Positions 18,006 to 27,362 are shown, counted from the stretch's first letter. The stretch is DNA of 64,000 nt from Pararhodobacter zhoushanensis (GCF_003990445.1 NZ_REEZ01000009.1:1-64000), one strand, 5' to 3'. The notes: a model not told the origin generated them from the sequence alone. Translations and numbers: made by a program.

Positions 18006-19307
18006 ATGATCCCCCGCTATTCCCGCCCCGAGATGGTCGCCATCTGGTCGCCCGAGACCAAGTTCAAGATCTGGTACGAGATCGAGGCGCACGCCTGCGA
18101 CGCGCAGGCCGCCATCGGCGTGATCCCCAAGGCCAATGCCGAGGCCGTGTGGAAAGCCAAGGACGTGGAATTCAACGTCGCGCGCATCGACGAGATCGAA
18201 GCGGTCACCAAGCATGACGTCATCGCCTTCCTGACCCATCTGGCCGAGCATATCGGCGCGGATGACGCGCGGTTCGTGCATCAGGGCATGACCTCGTCGG
18301 ATGTGCTGGACACCACGCTGAACGTGCAGTTGGTGCGTGCCGCCGACATCCTGCTGGCGGGAATGGACCGTGTGCTGGCCGCGCTGAAAACCCGCGCGTT
18401 CGAGCATAAGGACACCGTCCGCATCGGCCGCAGCCACGGCATCCACGCCGAACCCACAACGATGGGCCTGACCTTCGCCCGCTTTTACGCCGAAATGGCG
18501 CGCGGAAAGGCGCGGCTGGAAGCGGCGCGGGCTGAGATTGCAACGGGCGCGATTTCCGGCGCTGTGGGGACGTTTGCCAACATCGACCCGTCGGTCGAAG
18601 AGCATGTCTGCAAGATGCTGGGCCTGACCCCCGAGCCGATCTCGACCCAGGTGATTCCGCGCGATCGTCACGCGATGTTCTTTGCCACGCTGGGTGTCAT
18701 TGCCTCGTCGATCGAAAACGTCGCCATCGAAATCCGCCACATGCAGCGCACCGAGGTGCTGGAAGCGGAGGAATTCTTCAGCGCGGGCCAGAAAGGCTCG
18801 TCCGCGATGCCGCACAAGCGCAACCCTGTGCTCACCGAGAACTTGACCGGTCTGGCGCGTCTGGTGCGCATGTCGGTGGTGCCCGCGATGGAGAATGTCG
18901 CGCTGTGGCACGAGCGCGACATCTCGCACTCGTCCGTTGAGCGCGCGATTGGCCCTGATACCACGATCACGCTGGATTTCGCCCTGAACCGTCTGGCGGG
19001 CGTGATCGAAAAACTGGTGATCTATCCCGACAACATGCTGGCCAATATGAACAAGTTCAAAGGGCTGGTGATGTCGCAGCGTGTGTTGCTGGCACTGACG
19101 CAGGCCGGTGTGTCGCGCGAGGACAGCTATCGTCTGGTCCAGCGCAACGCGATGAAGGTCTGGGAACAGGGCAAGGATTTCCGCGAGGAACTGCTGGCCG
19201 ATGCCGAGGTCACAGCGGCGCTGAGCCCCGAGGAGATCAACGAGAAGTTCGACCTTGGCTACCACACCAAACATGTCGACACGATCTTCAAGCGCGTGTT
19301 TGGGTGA
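18006..19307 (+). CDS. purB: Adenylosuccinate lyase
   Basis: A 433-aa fumarase/aspartase-superfamily enzyme of purine synthesis, cleaving SAICAR and adenylosuccinate. It has the superfamily signature SSAMPHKRNP preceded by the flexible loop GQKG, and HQGMTSSDVLDT and GRSHGIHAEP blocks typical of PurB. ATG is chosen over a TTG six bases upstream because AAGGA sits at the right spacing. Two GC hairpins and a dispersed repeat follow the stop. Confidence 0.97.
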   Translation: MIPRYSRPEMVAIWSPETKFKIWYEIEAHACDAQAAIGVIPKANAEAVWKAKDVEFNVARIDEIEAVTKHDVIAFLTHLAEHIGADDARFVHQGMTSSDVLDTTLNVQLVRAADILLAGMDRVLAALKTRAFEHKDTVRIGRSHGIHAEPTTMGLTFARFYAEMARGKARLEAARAEIATGAISGAVGTFANIDPSVEEHVCKMLGLTPEPISTQVIPRDRHAMFFATLGVIASSIENVAIEIRHMQRTEVLEAEEFFSAGQKGSSAMPHKRNPVLTENLTGLARLVRMSVVPAMENVALWHERDISHSSVERAIGPDTTITLDFALNRLAGVIEKLVIYPDNMLANMNKFKGLVMSQRVLLALTQAGVSREDSYRLVQRNAMKVWEQGKDFREELLADAEVTAALSPEEINEKFDLGYHTKHVDTIFKRVFG

Positions 19308-19323
19308 CGTGGTGGCGCGGCTT

Positions 19324-19398
19324 GGGGGCATCGAGCCCCCTCGCCGCGCGCAGGGGGCGCTGCCCCCTACGGCCTGTCGGCCTACCCCCGGGATATTT
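19324..19398. repeat. Paired GC hairpins plus dispersed repeat (copy 2)
   Basis: Two perfect inverted repeats (GGGGGC/GCCCCC at 19324-19340 with a 5-base loop; AGGGGGC/GCCCCCT at 19352-19368 with loop GCT) are followed by CCCCCGGGATATTT. The last is the reverse-complement form of the AAATATCC...GGGGG repeat. Together they lie between convergent purB and enoyl-CoA hydratase genes and may act as a bidirectional terminator. Confidence 0.6.
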
Positions 19399-19425
19399 AG
19401 GGCATAAAGTTGAAGCGCGTTTGGC

Positions 19426-20214
19426 TCAGGCCCAGTCGGGTTTGCGCTTTTCGATGAAGGCGGTGATGCCTTCATCGGTGTCGCGCAGCAACATGTTCTC
19501 AACCATCACCGCGCCGGTGTGGGCATAGGCCTGATCGAGCGGTAGCGAGATCTGGTCGTAGAAGGCGCGTTTGCCGATGCGCACAGCGGCGCCAAGCTTG
19601 GCGGCGACGGTTCGGGCAAGGGTCAGGGTTGCGGCCTCGAGGTCCTCGGGCGGAGCGATGCGGTTGATCAGGCCGAGATCGCGGGCGCGCGAGGCTGTGA
19701 TGAACTCGCCGGTGGTCAGCATCTCGAAAGCCTGTTTGCGTGGCAGGTTGCGGGTGAGCGCGACCATCGGGGTCGAACAGAAGAGGCCGATGTTCACGCC
19801 GTTCACGCCAAAGCGTGTATCCTCGGCCGCGACGGCCATGTCGCAGCTGGCGACGAGCTGACAGCCCGCTGCTGTGGCGATGCCATGGACCTGCGCGATG
19901 ACCGGCTGCGGCAAGGTCGGGATCAGCTGCATCAGCGCGCCGCAGCGGGTGAAGAGATCGGCGAAATAGGCGGCCCCCTTGTCCGGGGCCACGCGGCCCG
20001 CCTGCATTTCCTTGAGGTCATGCCCGGCGCAGAACGCCTTGCCCGCCCCGCGGATCACCACGGCCTTGACTTCCTCACGCGCGCCAAGGCTTGAGAGCGT
20101 CCCGGTCAGCGCCGCCAGCAGCCCGTCCGAGAGCGCGTTCAGCGCCTGCGGGCGGTTCATCGTCACCACCGCCACCTGTTCCGCTACGTCACACAGCACC
20201 AGATCATCGCGCAT
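19426..20214 (-). CDS. Enoyl-CoA hydratase/isomerase family protein
   Basis: A 262-aa crotonase-fold protein. The CoA/oxyanion loop is visible (GAGKAFCAGHDLKEMQAG), as is a helix with PQPVIAQVHGIATAAGCQL. The first catalytic Glu of hydratases is not obvious, so hydratase versus another crotonase activity is open. The start ATG has AGGAGG upstream; longer in-frame extension reads antisense of the thioesterase gene and is rejected. It is divergent from the thioesterase gene 57 bases away, suggesting a shared acyl-CoA role. Confidence 0.92.
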   Translation of the reverse strand: MRDDLVLCDVAEQVAVVTMNRPQALNALSDGLLAALTGTLSSLGAREEVKAVVIRGAGKAFCAGHDLKEMQAGRVAPDKGAAYFADLFTRCGALMQLIPTLPQPVIAQVHGIATAAGCQLVASCDMAVAAEDTRFGVNGVNIGLFCSTPMVALTRNLPRKQAFEMLTTGEFITASRARDLGLINRIAPPEDLEAATLTLARTVAAKLGAAVRIGKRAFYDQISLPLDQAYAHTGAVMVENMLLRDTDEGITAFIEKRKPDWA

Positions 20215-20271
20215 TCTTGCCCTCCTCTTGGCTTTGCCTGACCTTAGGCCCTGCCGAACCGGGAGGAAAGC

Positions 20272-20694
20272 ATGACACCAGTGATGGACGCCGCGTCGCT
20301 CAACAGCCTGATGGCCGAGATATTTCCGCAGGTTGCGGCCGATTTCCGCGTCGAGCGTGTCGCCTCGATGGAGGCCGATGTGCGCCTTTTGGTCGGAGAC
20401 GCGCATCTGCGCCCCGGTGGCACGGTCAGCGGACCGAGCATGTTCGCGCTGGCCGATCTGGCGATGTACGCGGTGCTGCTGGCGATGATCGGGCCGGTGG
20501 CGCTGGCGGTGACGACAAATGCCTCCATCGACTTCATGCGCAAACCCGAAGCCGGGCGCGACCTGATCGGGCGCGCGCGTCTTCACAAGCTGGGCAAGAC
20601 GCTGGCGGTGGGCGATGTGCTGATCACCAACGAAGGCGCTGAGGCCGTGCTGGCGCGGTCAAGCATGACCTACGCCATCCCGCCCAAGCGTTAG
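20272..20694 (+). CDS. PaaI-like hotdog-fold thioesterase
   Basis: A 140-aa 4HBT/PaaI-type acyl-CoA thioesterase candidate. The hotdog helix region is RPGGTVSGPSMFALADLAMYA, followed by a beta segment ALAVTTNASIDFMRKPEAG. The usual HGG motif is replaced by PGGTVSG, and the Asp in LADLAM is the likely catalytic acid. It is divergent from the enoyl-CoA hydratase. Its stop overlaps the stop of the NYN gene by four bases. Confidence 0.88.
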   Translation: MTPVMDAASLNSLMAEIFPQVAADFRVERVASMEADVRLLVGDAHLRPGGTVSGPSMFALADLAMYAVLLAMIGPVALAVTTNASIDFMRKPEAGRDLIGRARLHKLGKTLAVGDVLITNEGAEAVLARSSMTYAIPPKR

Positions 20695-21392
20695 TCGCGG
20701 CGGCGCACTTCGACCTGCGCGCCGTTGCGGCGCATCTCATAACGGCCAGCTTTTTCCACCAGATCCGAAAGTTTGGAGCAGCCGAATGACCGGCTGTCGA
20801 AATCAGGGTGCGTGGCCTGAATGGTCTGGCCTATCAGACCCAGCTGGAACCATTCGCCTTCAGGATCAAGCGCTTGCATGGCGGCGTTGATCATCGGTAC
20901 GGCAGCGGTCGCGTTGGTCGCAGCGCGCGGGGCCTCACGCGGCTCGGGCTCGCGGATCAGGTTTTCGACGAAGATGAACCGCTTGCAGGCCTTGCGGAAG
21001 GCCTCGGGCGTTTTTTGCTGGCCGATGCCGTAGACATCGAGCCCCTGCTCGCGGATACGGCTGGCAAGACGGGTGAAATCGCTGTCCGAGGAGACCAGCA
21101 CAAAGCCGTCAAAGCGGCCCGAATGCAGCAGGTCCATCGCGTCGATGACCAGCGCGATGTCGGAGGAGTTCTTGCCGACGGTATTGGCCGGCTGGTGGTG
21201 CGGGACCAGTGCGAGGCCCGGCAGGCGCTCTTGCCAGCCCGACATCTGCTGGCGCGAAAAATCGCCGTAGATGCGGCGGACCGAGGCTTCGCCGAGGCTG
21301 GCGATCTCTTCAAAAATGGCTTCGGCCCATTTGGGGGACGAATTGTCGGCGTCGACGAGGACGGCGAGGATGGGAGTTCCGTTGCGGGCCAT
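20691..21392 (-). CDS. NYN (PIN-like) nuclease domain plus LOTUS/OST-HTH domain protein
   Basis: A 233-aa protein. Residues about 5-145 form a NYN/LabA-type PIN-like domain with the expected acidic residues (Asp14 and Asp16 in VLVDADN; SSDIALVIDAMDLL; LVSSDSDFTRLA), which in relatives bind Mg and cut RNA. After a short Pro/Ala linker, residues about 160-230 look like an OST-HTH/LOTUS RNA-binding domain (FDSRSFGCSKLSDLVEKAG, then YEMRRNGAQVEVRRR). A role in RNA processing or decay is inferred. It lies downstream of mfd in the same direction, with a 130-base gap holding a hairpin. Confidence 0.88.
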   Translation of the reverse strand: MARNGTPILAVLVDADNSSPKWAEAIFEEIASLGEASVRRIYGDFSRQQMSGWQERLPGLALVPHHQPANTVGKNSSDIALVIDAMDLLHSGRFDGFVLVSSDSDFTRLASRIREQGLDVYGIGQQKTPEAFRKACKRFIFVENLIREPEPREAPRAATNATAAVPMINAAMQALDPEGEWFQLGLIGQTIQATHPDFDSRSFGCSKLSDLVEKAGRYEMRRNGAQVEVRRRD

Positions 21393-21418
21393 GATGGCTC
21401 CTTGTGGTACGGTTGGCA

Positions 21419-21435
21419 GAGGGGCCTTGCCCCTC
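21419..21435 (-). terminator. Hairpin downstream of mfd
   Basis: A perfect 7-bp inverted repeat (GAGGGGC, loop CTT, GCCCCTC) lies between the mfd stop and the NYN gene. It has no U-rich tail, so its strength as a rho-independent terminator is uncertain. Confidence 0.4.
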
Positions 21436-21522
21436 TTGGCGCCTGCAACCCGTCACCGCCGAGTGTCGGACAGGGTGAAGGCGCGGGCGAGTGTGGGGTG
21501 AGCGCGCCGTTGGCGCAAGAGC

Positions 21523-24500
21523 TCAGATCGTGGCCTTTTCGGCCAGATCGCGGGCGACAGAGAACGCGCCGCGCAGTTTTTCTTTCTCGTTCGACCAGTC
21601 GCGCGGCAGCACGAGCTTGTTGTCGCGGATCTTTGCGCCGGGGCCCTGCGTGTGAAGAAACTCGACCAAGCCTTTGGGATTGGGGAATTTGTCCTGGTGG
21701 AACTGAACAGTCGCACCCTTGGGGCCGGCGTCGAGCCGGGCGATATGAGCCTTCTTGCACATCGCCTTGATACGCACAACGACCAAGAGCGTGTTGACCT
21801 CTTTGGGCAACGGGCCGAAACGGTCGATCAGTTCGGCGGCGAACCCCTCGAACTCGACCTTGCGCTCCAGCGTGGCAAGGCGGCGGTAAAGGCCAAGGCG
21901 GACGTCCAGATCGGTGACATAGGCCTCGGGGATCAGCACCGGCACGCCGAGGTTGATCTGCGGGGCCCATTGGCCATCGGTCAGGTCGGCCAGCTCGCCC
22001 GAGCGCAGCTTGGCGATGGTGTCTTCAAGCATGGATTGGTAAAGTTCGTAGCCTACCTCGTTGATATGGCCTGATTGTTCCTCTCCAAGGATATTGCCTG
22101 CGCCGCGCAGGTCCATGTCCTGACTGGCGATATTGAACCCGGCGCCGAGGCTGTCGATGGAGCCCAGCACCTTGAGCCGTCGCTGTGCCTGCGGGGTCAG
22201 CGGCATGCGCGGTTTGGTGGTCAGGTAGCAATAGGCGCGGGTTTTCGAGCGCCCCACACGGCCACGGATCTGGTAGAGCTGCGACAGGCCGAACATATCG
22301 GCGCGGTGCACGATCATCGTGTTGGCGCGGGGAATATCAAGACCGGATTCGACAATCGTCGTGGCCAGCAACACGTCATGCTTGCCGTCGTAGAAGGCGT
22401 TCATGCGCTCATCCAGCTCGCCTGCCGCCATCTGGCCATGGGCGACCAGCACGGAAACCTCGGGCACCTGATCGCGCAAAAACGCTTCGATATCAGGCAG
22501 ATCCGCGACGCGCGGGACGACGAAGAACGACTGCCCGCCCCGGAACCGTTCCCGCAAAAGGGCCTCGCGGATGGTCACGGTGTCGAATTCCGACACATAG
22601 GTGCGGATCGCCAGACGGTCGATCGGCGGGGTCGATATCAGCGACAGATCGCGCACCCCGGTCAGCGACAATTGCAGCGTGCGCGGGATCGGCGTGGCGG
22701 TCAGCGTCAGGACATGGACATCCGAGCGCATCTCTTTCAGACGCTCTTTATGCCCCACACCGAAGTGTTGCTCTTCGTCGATGACCATCAGGCCCAGATT
22801 GCGGAACTTGATCGTTTTGGCCAGCAGCGCATGGGTGCCAACGACGATATCGACAGTGCCATCGGTGATCCCGGCGCGGGTGGCAGTGGCTTCCTTGGCT
22901 GGAACAAAGCGCGACAACTGTTTGACGATCAAGGGGAAACCCCGGAAGCGCTCGGCAAAGCTGTGGTAGTGCTGGCGGGCCAGCAGCGTGGTCGGGCAGA
23001 CCACGGCGACCTGCAAGCCGGACATCGCGGCGATGAAGGCGGCGCGCATCGCCACTTCGGTCTTGCCGAAACCGACGTCGCCGACGACCAGCCGGTCCAT
23101 CGGGCGGCCCCGGTCGAAATCGTCGATGATGTCCTCGATCGCGCGTAGCTGATCGTCAGTCTCGGCATAGGGGAAGCGCGCGGCGAAGGCCTCCCACAGG
23201 CCCTCAGGCGGGTTCAGCACCGGGGCTTTGCGCAGCTCGCGCTCGGCGGCGATGCGGATCAGCTTGTCGGCCATCTCGCGGATGCGGGCCTTGAGCTTGG
23301 ACTTCTTGGCCTGCCACGCGCCGCCGCCCAGCTTGTCGAGCAAGCCTTCCTCATGCCCGTAACGGCTGAGAAGTTCGATGTTTTCCACCGGCAGAAACAG
23401 CCGATCACCGCCCGCATACTCCAGCGCCAGACATTCGTGTGGCGCGCCCATCGCGGTGATGGTTTCCAGCCCCGTGTAGCGCCCGACGCCGTGATCGACA
23501 TGGACGACCAGGTCGCCGGGTGAGAGGCTTTGCGCTTCAGACAGGAAGTTTTCGGCCTTGCGCTTGCGCTGGGTGCGCACGAGCCGCTCGCCCAGCACAT
23601 CCTGTTCCGAGATCACCGTCAGATCGGGGGTGACAAACCCTGCCTCAAGCGGCCAGACCACCAGCGCGACATGCCCCTTGCCCTTAAGCGCGCGGGCGTC
23701 GGCGGCGGGTTTGGCGTCGATCAGGCCGTGCTCGGCCAGCAACCCCTCTAGCCGCTCGCGCGCGCCTTCAGACCATGAGGCGATGACGACGCTGCGCTGC
23801 TCACGTTCCTTCTGAACATGATCGCGCAGGGATTTGAAAATATTGACGCTTTCCTGCTGACGCTCCAGCGAGAAACTGCGCCCGGCGCGGCCCTGGGCGT
23901 CCAGAACGCCCGGTCCGGGCGGCTGCGGCAAGGGAGAGAGTTGCACCACCCGCAAGGGGGCCAGAGCCCCGTCCCACGCCGCGTCGTCCAGATACAGCAG
24001 CTGGGGTGCCGCGGGTTTATAGACCGTATCGACCCGCGCCTTGACCGCCAGCGCCTCGCGCCGGTTGTCGTATTGATCGGCGATGGTTTCCCAGCGCGCG
24101 GCACGGGCGGCGTCGGTCTGGTCGTCCAGCATCACCGACGCGCCGGGCAGATAGTCGAAGACGGTTTCCAGATCGGGCTGGAAGAAGCCCAGCCAGTGCT
24201 CCATCCCCTGATGCTTGCGCCCCGCGCTGACCGCCTCGTAAAGCGGATCATCGGTGCCCGCCGCGCCGAATTCGATGCGATAGCTCTGGCGGAACCGGGT
24301 GATTGCGGCGTCGTCAAGGATCACTTCTGACGCGGGTGCCAGTTCCAGCCGGGTCAGCTTGCCGGTGGTGCGCTGGGTGGCGGGATCGAAACGGCGCAAC
24401 CCGTCGAGCACATCGCCGAACAGATCGAGTCGCACCGGCTCGGTATCGCCGGGCGGGAAAATGTCGATGATGCCGCCGCGAATGGCGAAATCGCCGGGCT

Positions 24501-24948
24501 CGGTCACCGTCGGGCTGGGCGAATAGCCCATGCGGGTCAGGTAGGTGCGCAGCCCCTCCTCATTCACCTGCCGCCCGACATCGGCGACAAAGCTCGACCC
24601 GGCGATGGTGCTGCGCGCGGGCAGTTTTTGCATCGCCGCACTCAGCGTGGTGAGCAGCACGAATGGTCCCGGCACACCCTGCGCCAGCGCGGCCAGCGTT
24701 GCCATGCGGCGCGCCAGAATGTCAGGGTTGGGCGAGACACGGTCGTAGGGCAGGCAATCCCACGCAGGCAGCGTCAGCACCGCCAGATCGGGCGCAAAGA
24801 ACGCCAGCGCGGTGCGCATCGCCTCAAGCCGCTTGTCATCGCGCGCGACATGGATGACCGGTGCGCCGCGCTTGGCGATCTCGCGGCGCAGCAGTTCGGC
24901 GTCAAAGCCCTCGGGCGCGCCACCCAGCAGAATGCGTTCAGCCGCCAT
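21523..24948 (-). CDS. mfd: Transcription-repair coupling factor
   Basis: A 1141-aa DNA translocase that removes stalled RNA polymerase and recruits UvrA. In order: a UvrB-like N-terminal module, the RNA polymerase-interacting domain (GDLVVHVDHGVGRYTGLET), the translocase motor with Walker A VGDVGFGKTEVAMRAAF and DEEQ box VIDEEQHFG, motif VLTLTATPIPRTLQ, and motif VI QIRGRVGRS, then the C-terminal autoinhibitory domain. Length is normal. The ATG start lies four bases after the stop of the membrane-protein gene; an upstream GTG is possible. Confidence 0.97.
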   Translation of the reverse strand: MAAERILLGGAPEGFDAELLRREIAKRGAPVIHVARDDKRLEAMRTALAFFAPDLAVLTLPAWDCLPYDRVSPNPDILARRMATLAALAQGVPGPFVLLTTLSAAMQKLPARSTIAGSSFVADVGRQVNEEGLRTYLTRMGYSPSPTVTEPGDFAIRGGIIDIFPPGDTEPVRLDLFGDVLDGLRRFDPATQRTTGKLTRLELAPASEVILDDAAITRFRQSYRIEFGAAGTDDPLYEAVSAGRKHQGMEHWLGFFQPDLETVFDYLPGASVMLDDQTDAARAARWETIADQYDNRREALAVKARVDTVYKPAAPQLLYLDDAAWDGALAPLRVVQLSPLPQPPGPGVLDAQGRAGRSFSLERQQESVNIFKSLRDHVQKEREQRSVVIASWSEGARERLEGLLAEHGLIDAKPAADARALKGKGHVALVVWPLEAGFVTPDLTVISEQDVLGERLVRTQRKRKAENFLSEAQSLSPGDLVVHVDHGVGRYTGLETITAMGAPHECLALEYAGGDRLFLPVENIELLSRYGHEEGLLDKLGGGAWQAKKSKLKARIREMADKLIRIAAERELRKAPVLNPPEGLWEAFAARFPYAETDDQLRAIEDIIDDFDRGRPMDRLVVGDVGFGKTEVAMRAAFIAAMSGLQVAVVCPTTLLARQHYHSFAERFRGFPLIVKQLSRFVPAKEATATRAGITDGTVDIVVGTHALLAKTIKFRNLGLMVIDEEQHFGVGHKERLKEMRSDVHVLTLTATPIPRTLQLSLTGVRDLSLISTPPIDRLAIRTYVSEFDTVTIREALLRERFRGGQSFFVVPRVADLPDIEAFLRDQVPEVSVLVAHGQMAAGELDERMNAFYDGKHDVLLATTIVESGLDIPRANTMIVHRADMFGLSQLYQIRGRVGRSKTRAYCYLTTKPRMPLTPQAQRRLKVLGSIDSLGAGFNIASQDMDLRGAGNILGEEQSGHINEVGYELYQSMLEDTIAKLRSGELADLTDGQWAPQINLGVPVLIPEAYVTDLDVRLGLYRRLATLERKVEFEGFAAELIDRFGPLPKEVNTLLVVVRIKAMCKKAHIARLDAGPKGATVQFHQDKFPNPKGLVEFLHTQGPGAKIRDNKLVLPRDWSNEKEKLRGAFSVARDLAEKATI

Positions 24949-24952
24949 GCGC

Positions 24953-25480
24953 TCAGCCACCCAGAACCCGGACCGACAGGTTTTGCCACATGCCCCACAT
25001 CGTGGTCACCAGAATGGTCAGCAGGCCAATGGATTGCACCCCGACGCGGTACCAGGTGATTTTCTTGACCAGTGGCAGATCGCTCAGGGTGCCGGTTTCC
25101 AGCTTGGCAGCCAGCCGCAAGCCCATCCAAGCAGCCAGCGTCAACGGACCCAGCAACAGAACCAGCGCCTGCGCCAGTTGGAAACCATAATAGAACCCAA
25201 GCGAGGCCAGAAATGTGATGATCGAGATCCAGAAGGCCAGCAGCCATGGCCCCGAGCTGCGCAGGATCGCCATCCGCCGCCGCGCCTGAATCATCGCCAG
25301 CGTGTTCAGATCTTCCATGTCCTGACCGCCCTTGCGCTTGGCGCGCACGACCAGATCAAAGGGCACGCCCATGACAAAATGGGTCGCGTTCGACCACGCA
25401 ACGGCAAGGATGATCCAGAACCAGAGGTTGGAAAAAGACCCCAGATCGATCGTAGAAATTAGCGAGTCCGACAGATTCAC
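24953..25480 (-). CDS. Conserved four-helix membrane protein upstream of mfd
   Basis: A 175-aa protein with about four hydrophobic segments (FSNLWFWIILAVAWSN, WLLAFWISIITFLASLG, ALVLLLGPLTLAAWMG, IGLLTILVTTMWGM), ending NLSVRVLGG. The segment VPFDLVVRAKRKGG is probably a cytosolic loop. A GTG start is inferred, with AGGGGG upstream; there is no ATG at a sensible place. As I recall, Rhodobacterales homologues are sometimes labelled 'component of SufBCD complex', but nothing here links it to Fe-S assembly. It is probably cotranscribed with mfd. Confidence 0.75.
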   Translation of the reverse strand: MNLSDSLISTIDLGSFSNLWFWIILAVAWSNATHFVMGVPFDLVVRAKRKGGQDMEDLNTLAMIQARRRMAILRSSGPWLLAFWISIITFLASLGFYYGFQLAQALVLLLGPLTLAAWMGLRLAAKLETGTLSDLPLVKKITWYRVGVQSIGLLTILVTTMWGMWQNLSVRVLGG

Positions 25481-25609
25481 CCGCGCGCCCCCTGTTTGAC
25501 GTCCCTGACTACTGGGGTTTCGCGCCGGGGCCAAGCGTCGAAAAGCCACATGCTCTTGAGCTTGCCCGTCGTGCATGGCACGTAAGCCTCCAGATCTGGG
25601 AGATTGCCG

Positions 25610-26608
25610 ATGCCCGTCCACACCCCCGCCGCCTTTCCTGCCGCCCGTTTGCGCCGTCTGCGCCGCAGCTCTGCGCTGCGCGATCTGGTGGCGGAGAACG
25701 CTGTCACCGCCGCCGATCTGATCTGGCCGGTGTTTATCCGTGAGGGTCATGGCGTTGAGGAACCGATCCCGTCGATGCCCGGTGTCAGCCGCCTGTCGCT
25801 GGACGTGATGCTGCGCAAGGCGGCTGAGGCGCATGCGGCGGGCGTGGGCGCGATCTGCCTGTTTCCCTATACCGACCAATCCCTGCGTACTGAGGATTGC
25901 GCAGAGGCTTGGAACCCCGAGAACCTGACCAACCGCGCGATCCGCCTGCTCAAGGCCGAACTGCCGGGCATGGCCGTGATGACCGACATCGCGCTCGACC
26001 CCTATAACGCCAATGGTCACGACGGGTTTGTCGTGGGCGAAGAGATTGTCAACGATGAGACGGTCGCGGCGCTGGTCAAGATGGCGCTGGCGCAGTGTGA
26101 GGCCGGGGCGGATATTCTGGGCCCGTCGGACATGATGGATGGGCGCATTGGCGCGATCCGTGAGGCGGTGGAAAACGCCGGATATCAGAAGGTTGCAATT
26201 CTGTCTTATGCGGCAAAGTTCGCCAGCGGCTTCTATGGCCCGTTCCGCGATGCGGTCGGAGCCTCGGGCCGTCTGGTCGGGGACAAGAAGACCTATCAGG
26301 TGAACCCCGCCAACCGGCTTGAGGCCCTGCGCTGCGTGGCGCGCGATCTCGATGAGGGGGCGGATATGGTCATGGTCAAGCCGGGCATGCCTTATCTCGA
26401 CATCTGCCGCGCGGTGAAGGACGAGTTCGGCGTGCCGACCTTTGCCTATCAGGTCAGCGGTGAATACGCGATGCTGGCCGGCGCGATCGAACGGGGCTGG
26501 CTGGGTGAGGCGGTGATGCTGGAAAGTCTGCTGGCCTTCAAACGGGCGGGCTGCGACGGGGTTCTGACCTATTTCGCGCCCGCCGCCGCCAAGGCTTTGC
26601 GGGGCTGA
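25610..26608 (+). CDS. hemB: Delta-aminolevulinic acid dehydratase (porphobilinogen synthase)
   Basis: A 332-aa tetrapyrrole-pathway enzyme joining two aminolevulinates. The Schiff-base lysines are Lys203 (SYAAKFASGFYGPFRDA) and Lys257 (MVKPGMPYLD). Where zinc enzymes have a cysteine-rich site, this protein reads DIALDPYNANGHDG, so it is a non-zinc type as described for Rhodobacter. ATG is chosen over a TTG six bases upstream, behind GGGAG. It supplies heme for the Sox cytochromes. Confidence 0.97.
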   Translation: MPVHTPAAFPAARLRRLRRSSALRDLVAENAVTAADLIWPVFIREGHGVEEPIPSMPGVSRLSLDVMLRKAAEAHAAGVGAICLFPYTDQSLRTEDCAEAWNPENLTNRAIRLLKAELPGMAVMTDIALDPYNANGHDGFVVGEEIVNDETVAALVKMALAQCEAGADILGPSDMMDGRIGAIREAVENAGYQKVAILSYAAKFASGFYGPFRDAVGASGRLVGDKKTYQVNPANRLEALRCVARDLDEGADMVMVKPGMPYLDICRAVKDEFGVPTFAYQVSGEYAMLAGAIERGWLGEAVMLESLLAFKRAGCDGVLTYFAPAAAKALRG

Positions 26609-26650
26609 TGACCTTAAGGGCAAGCTTTCGCGCAACGCATAGCTGGGTGC

Positions 26651-26679
26651 GTGACAACGACGCCCCCCTGTCCTATACT
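26651..26679 (+). promoter_or_regulatory. Sigma-70-like promoter
   Basis: GTGACA, a 17-base spacer, then TATACT: each hexamer matches the consensus at five of six positions. It points at the SYLF lipoprotein gene about 65 bases downstream. Confidence 0.6.
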
Positions 26680-26744
26680 CAACAAACACAGGCTTTTTCG
26701 GTGACCGGAGCACAAGACTCTGGACCGCGCATATGAGGATGAGC

Positions 26745-27335
26745 ATGACCCAGATTTCGCGCCTTACGCGCCCCGTTTCGCACAGCATTTCGCGGCGGGG
26801 CCTTTTGGTCGGTGGCGCCGCCACCTCGCTCTTGGCAGCCTGCGGCAACCCGGTTGGCAATTTCAACGCCGAACGGCTGGATTCGCGCGTTGATGCGACG
26901 CGGGACTTCCTGCGTCAGAACCATCCCGAACTGAACGAACTGTTCGCGAACGCGCAGGGTATGCTTTACATGCCGCTGGTGACCGAGGCCGGGTTCTTCC
27001 TGGGCGGATCCTTCGGTCAGGGTGCGCTGCGTATTAACGACGCGACTGTCGATTACTATTCGGCCACCCGTGTCAGCGCCGGTCTGCAGATCGGGGCGCA
27101 GCAGTATGCGCATGTGCTGTTCTTCATGACGCCGCAAGCCCTCAGCGATTTCCGCGCCGGTGAAGGCTGGGCCGCGTCGGCCGATCTGCGCTATGCCACG
27201 CCCGAACAGGGCGGCTCGGCCGGGGTGCAGACGACGACGATGTTCTCGCCGGTGATCGCCGTCGTGTTCGGTCAGGCCGGGCTGATCGCCGGGGCCTCGC
27301 TGGCGGGCGTGCGCTATCAGCGCATCATTCCCTGA
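26745..27335 (+). CDS. SYLF/Ysc84-domain lipoprotein
   Basis: A 196-aa protein. The N-terminus has a twin-arginine followed by a lipobox (SRRGLLVGGAATSLLAAC), so it is exported and probably lipidated. The mature part matches the SYLF/Ysc84 pattern: ANAQGMLYMPLVTEAGFFLGG, TVDYYSATRVSAGLQIGAQ, and terminal VFGQAGLIAGASLAGVRYQRI. Family members bind lipids; the bacterial role is unclear. The third of three closely spaced ATGs is preferred because GAGGA lies just upstream; starting at 26733 would add four residues. A strong promoter precedes it and a strong terminator follows, so it is monocistronic. Confidence 0.85.
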   Translation: MTQISRLTRPVSHSISRRGLLVGGAATSLLAACGNPVGNFNAERLDSRVDATRDFLRQNHPELNELFANAQGMLYMPLVTEAGFFLGGSFGQGALRINDATVDYYSATRVSAGLQIGAQQYAHVLFFMTPQALSDFRAGEGWAASADLRYATPEQGGSAGVQTTTMFSPVIAVVFGQAGLIAGASLAGVRYQRIIP

Positions 27336-27362
27336 GCCGCACAAACCCGGAAAGTTTCCGAT

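Noticed and set aside
17763..19502. A minus-strand open frame opposite purB
   Set aside because: The composition is that of an antisense frame, and purB carries its signature on the plus strand.
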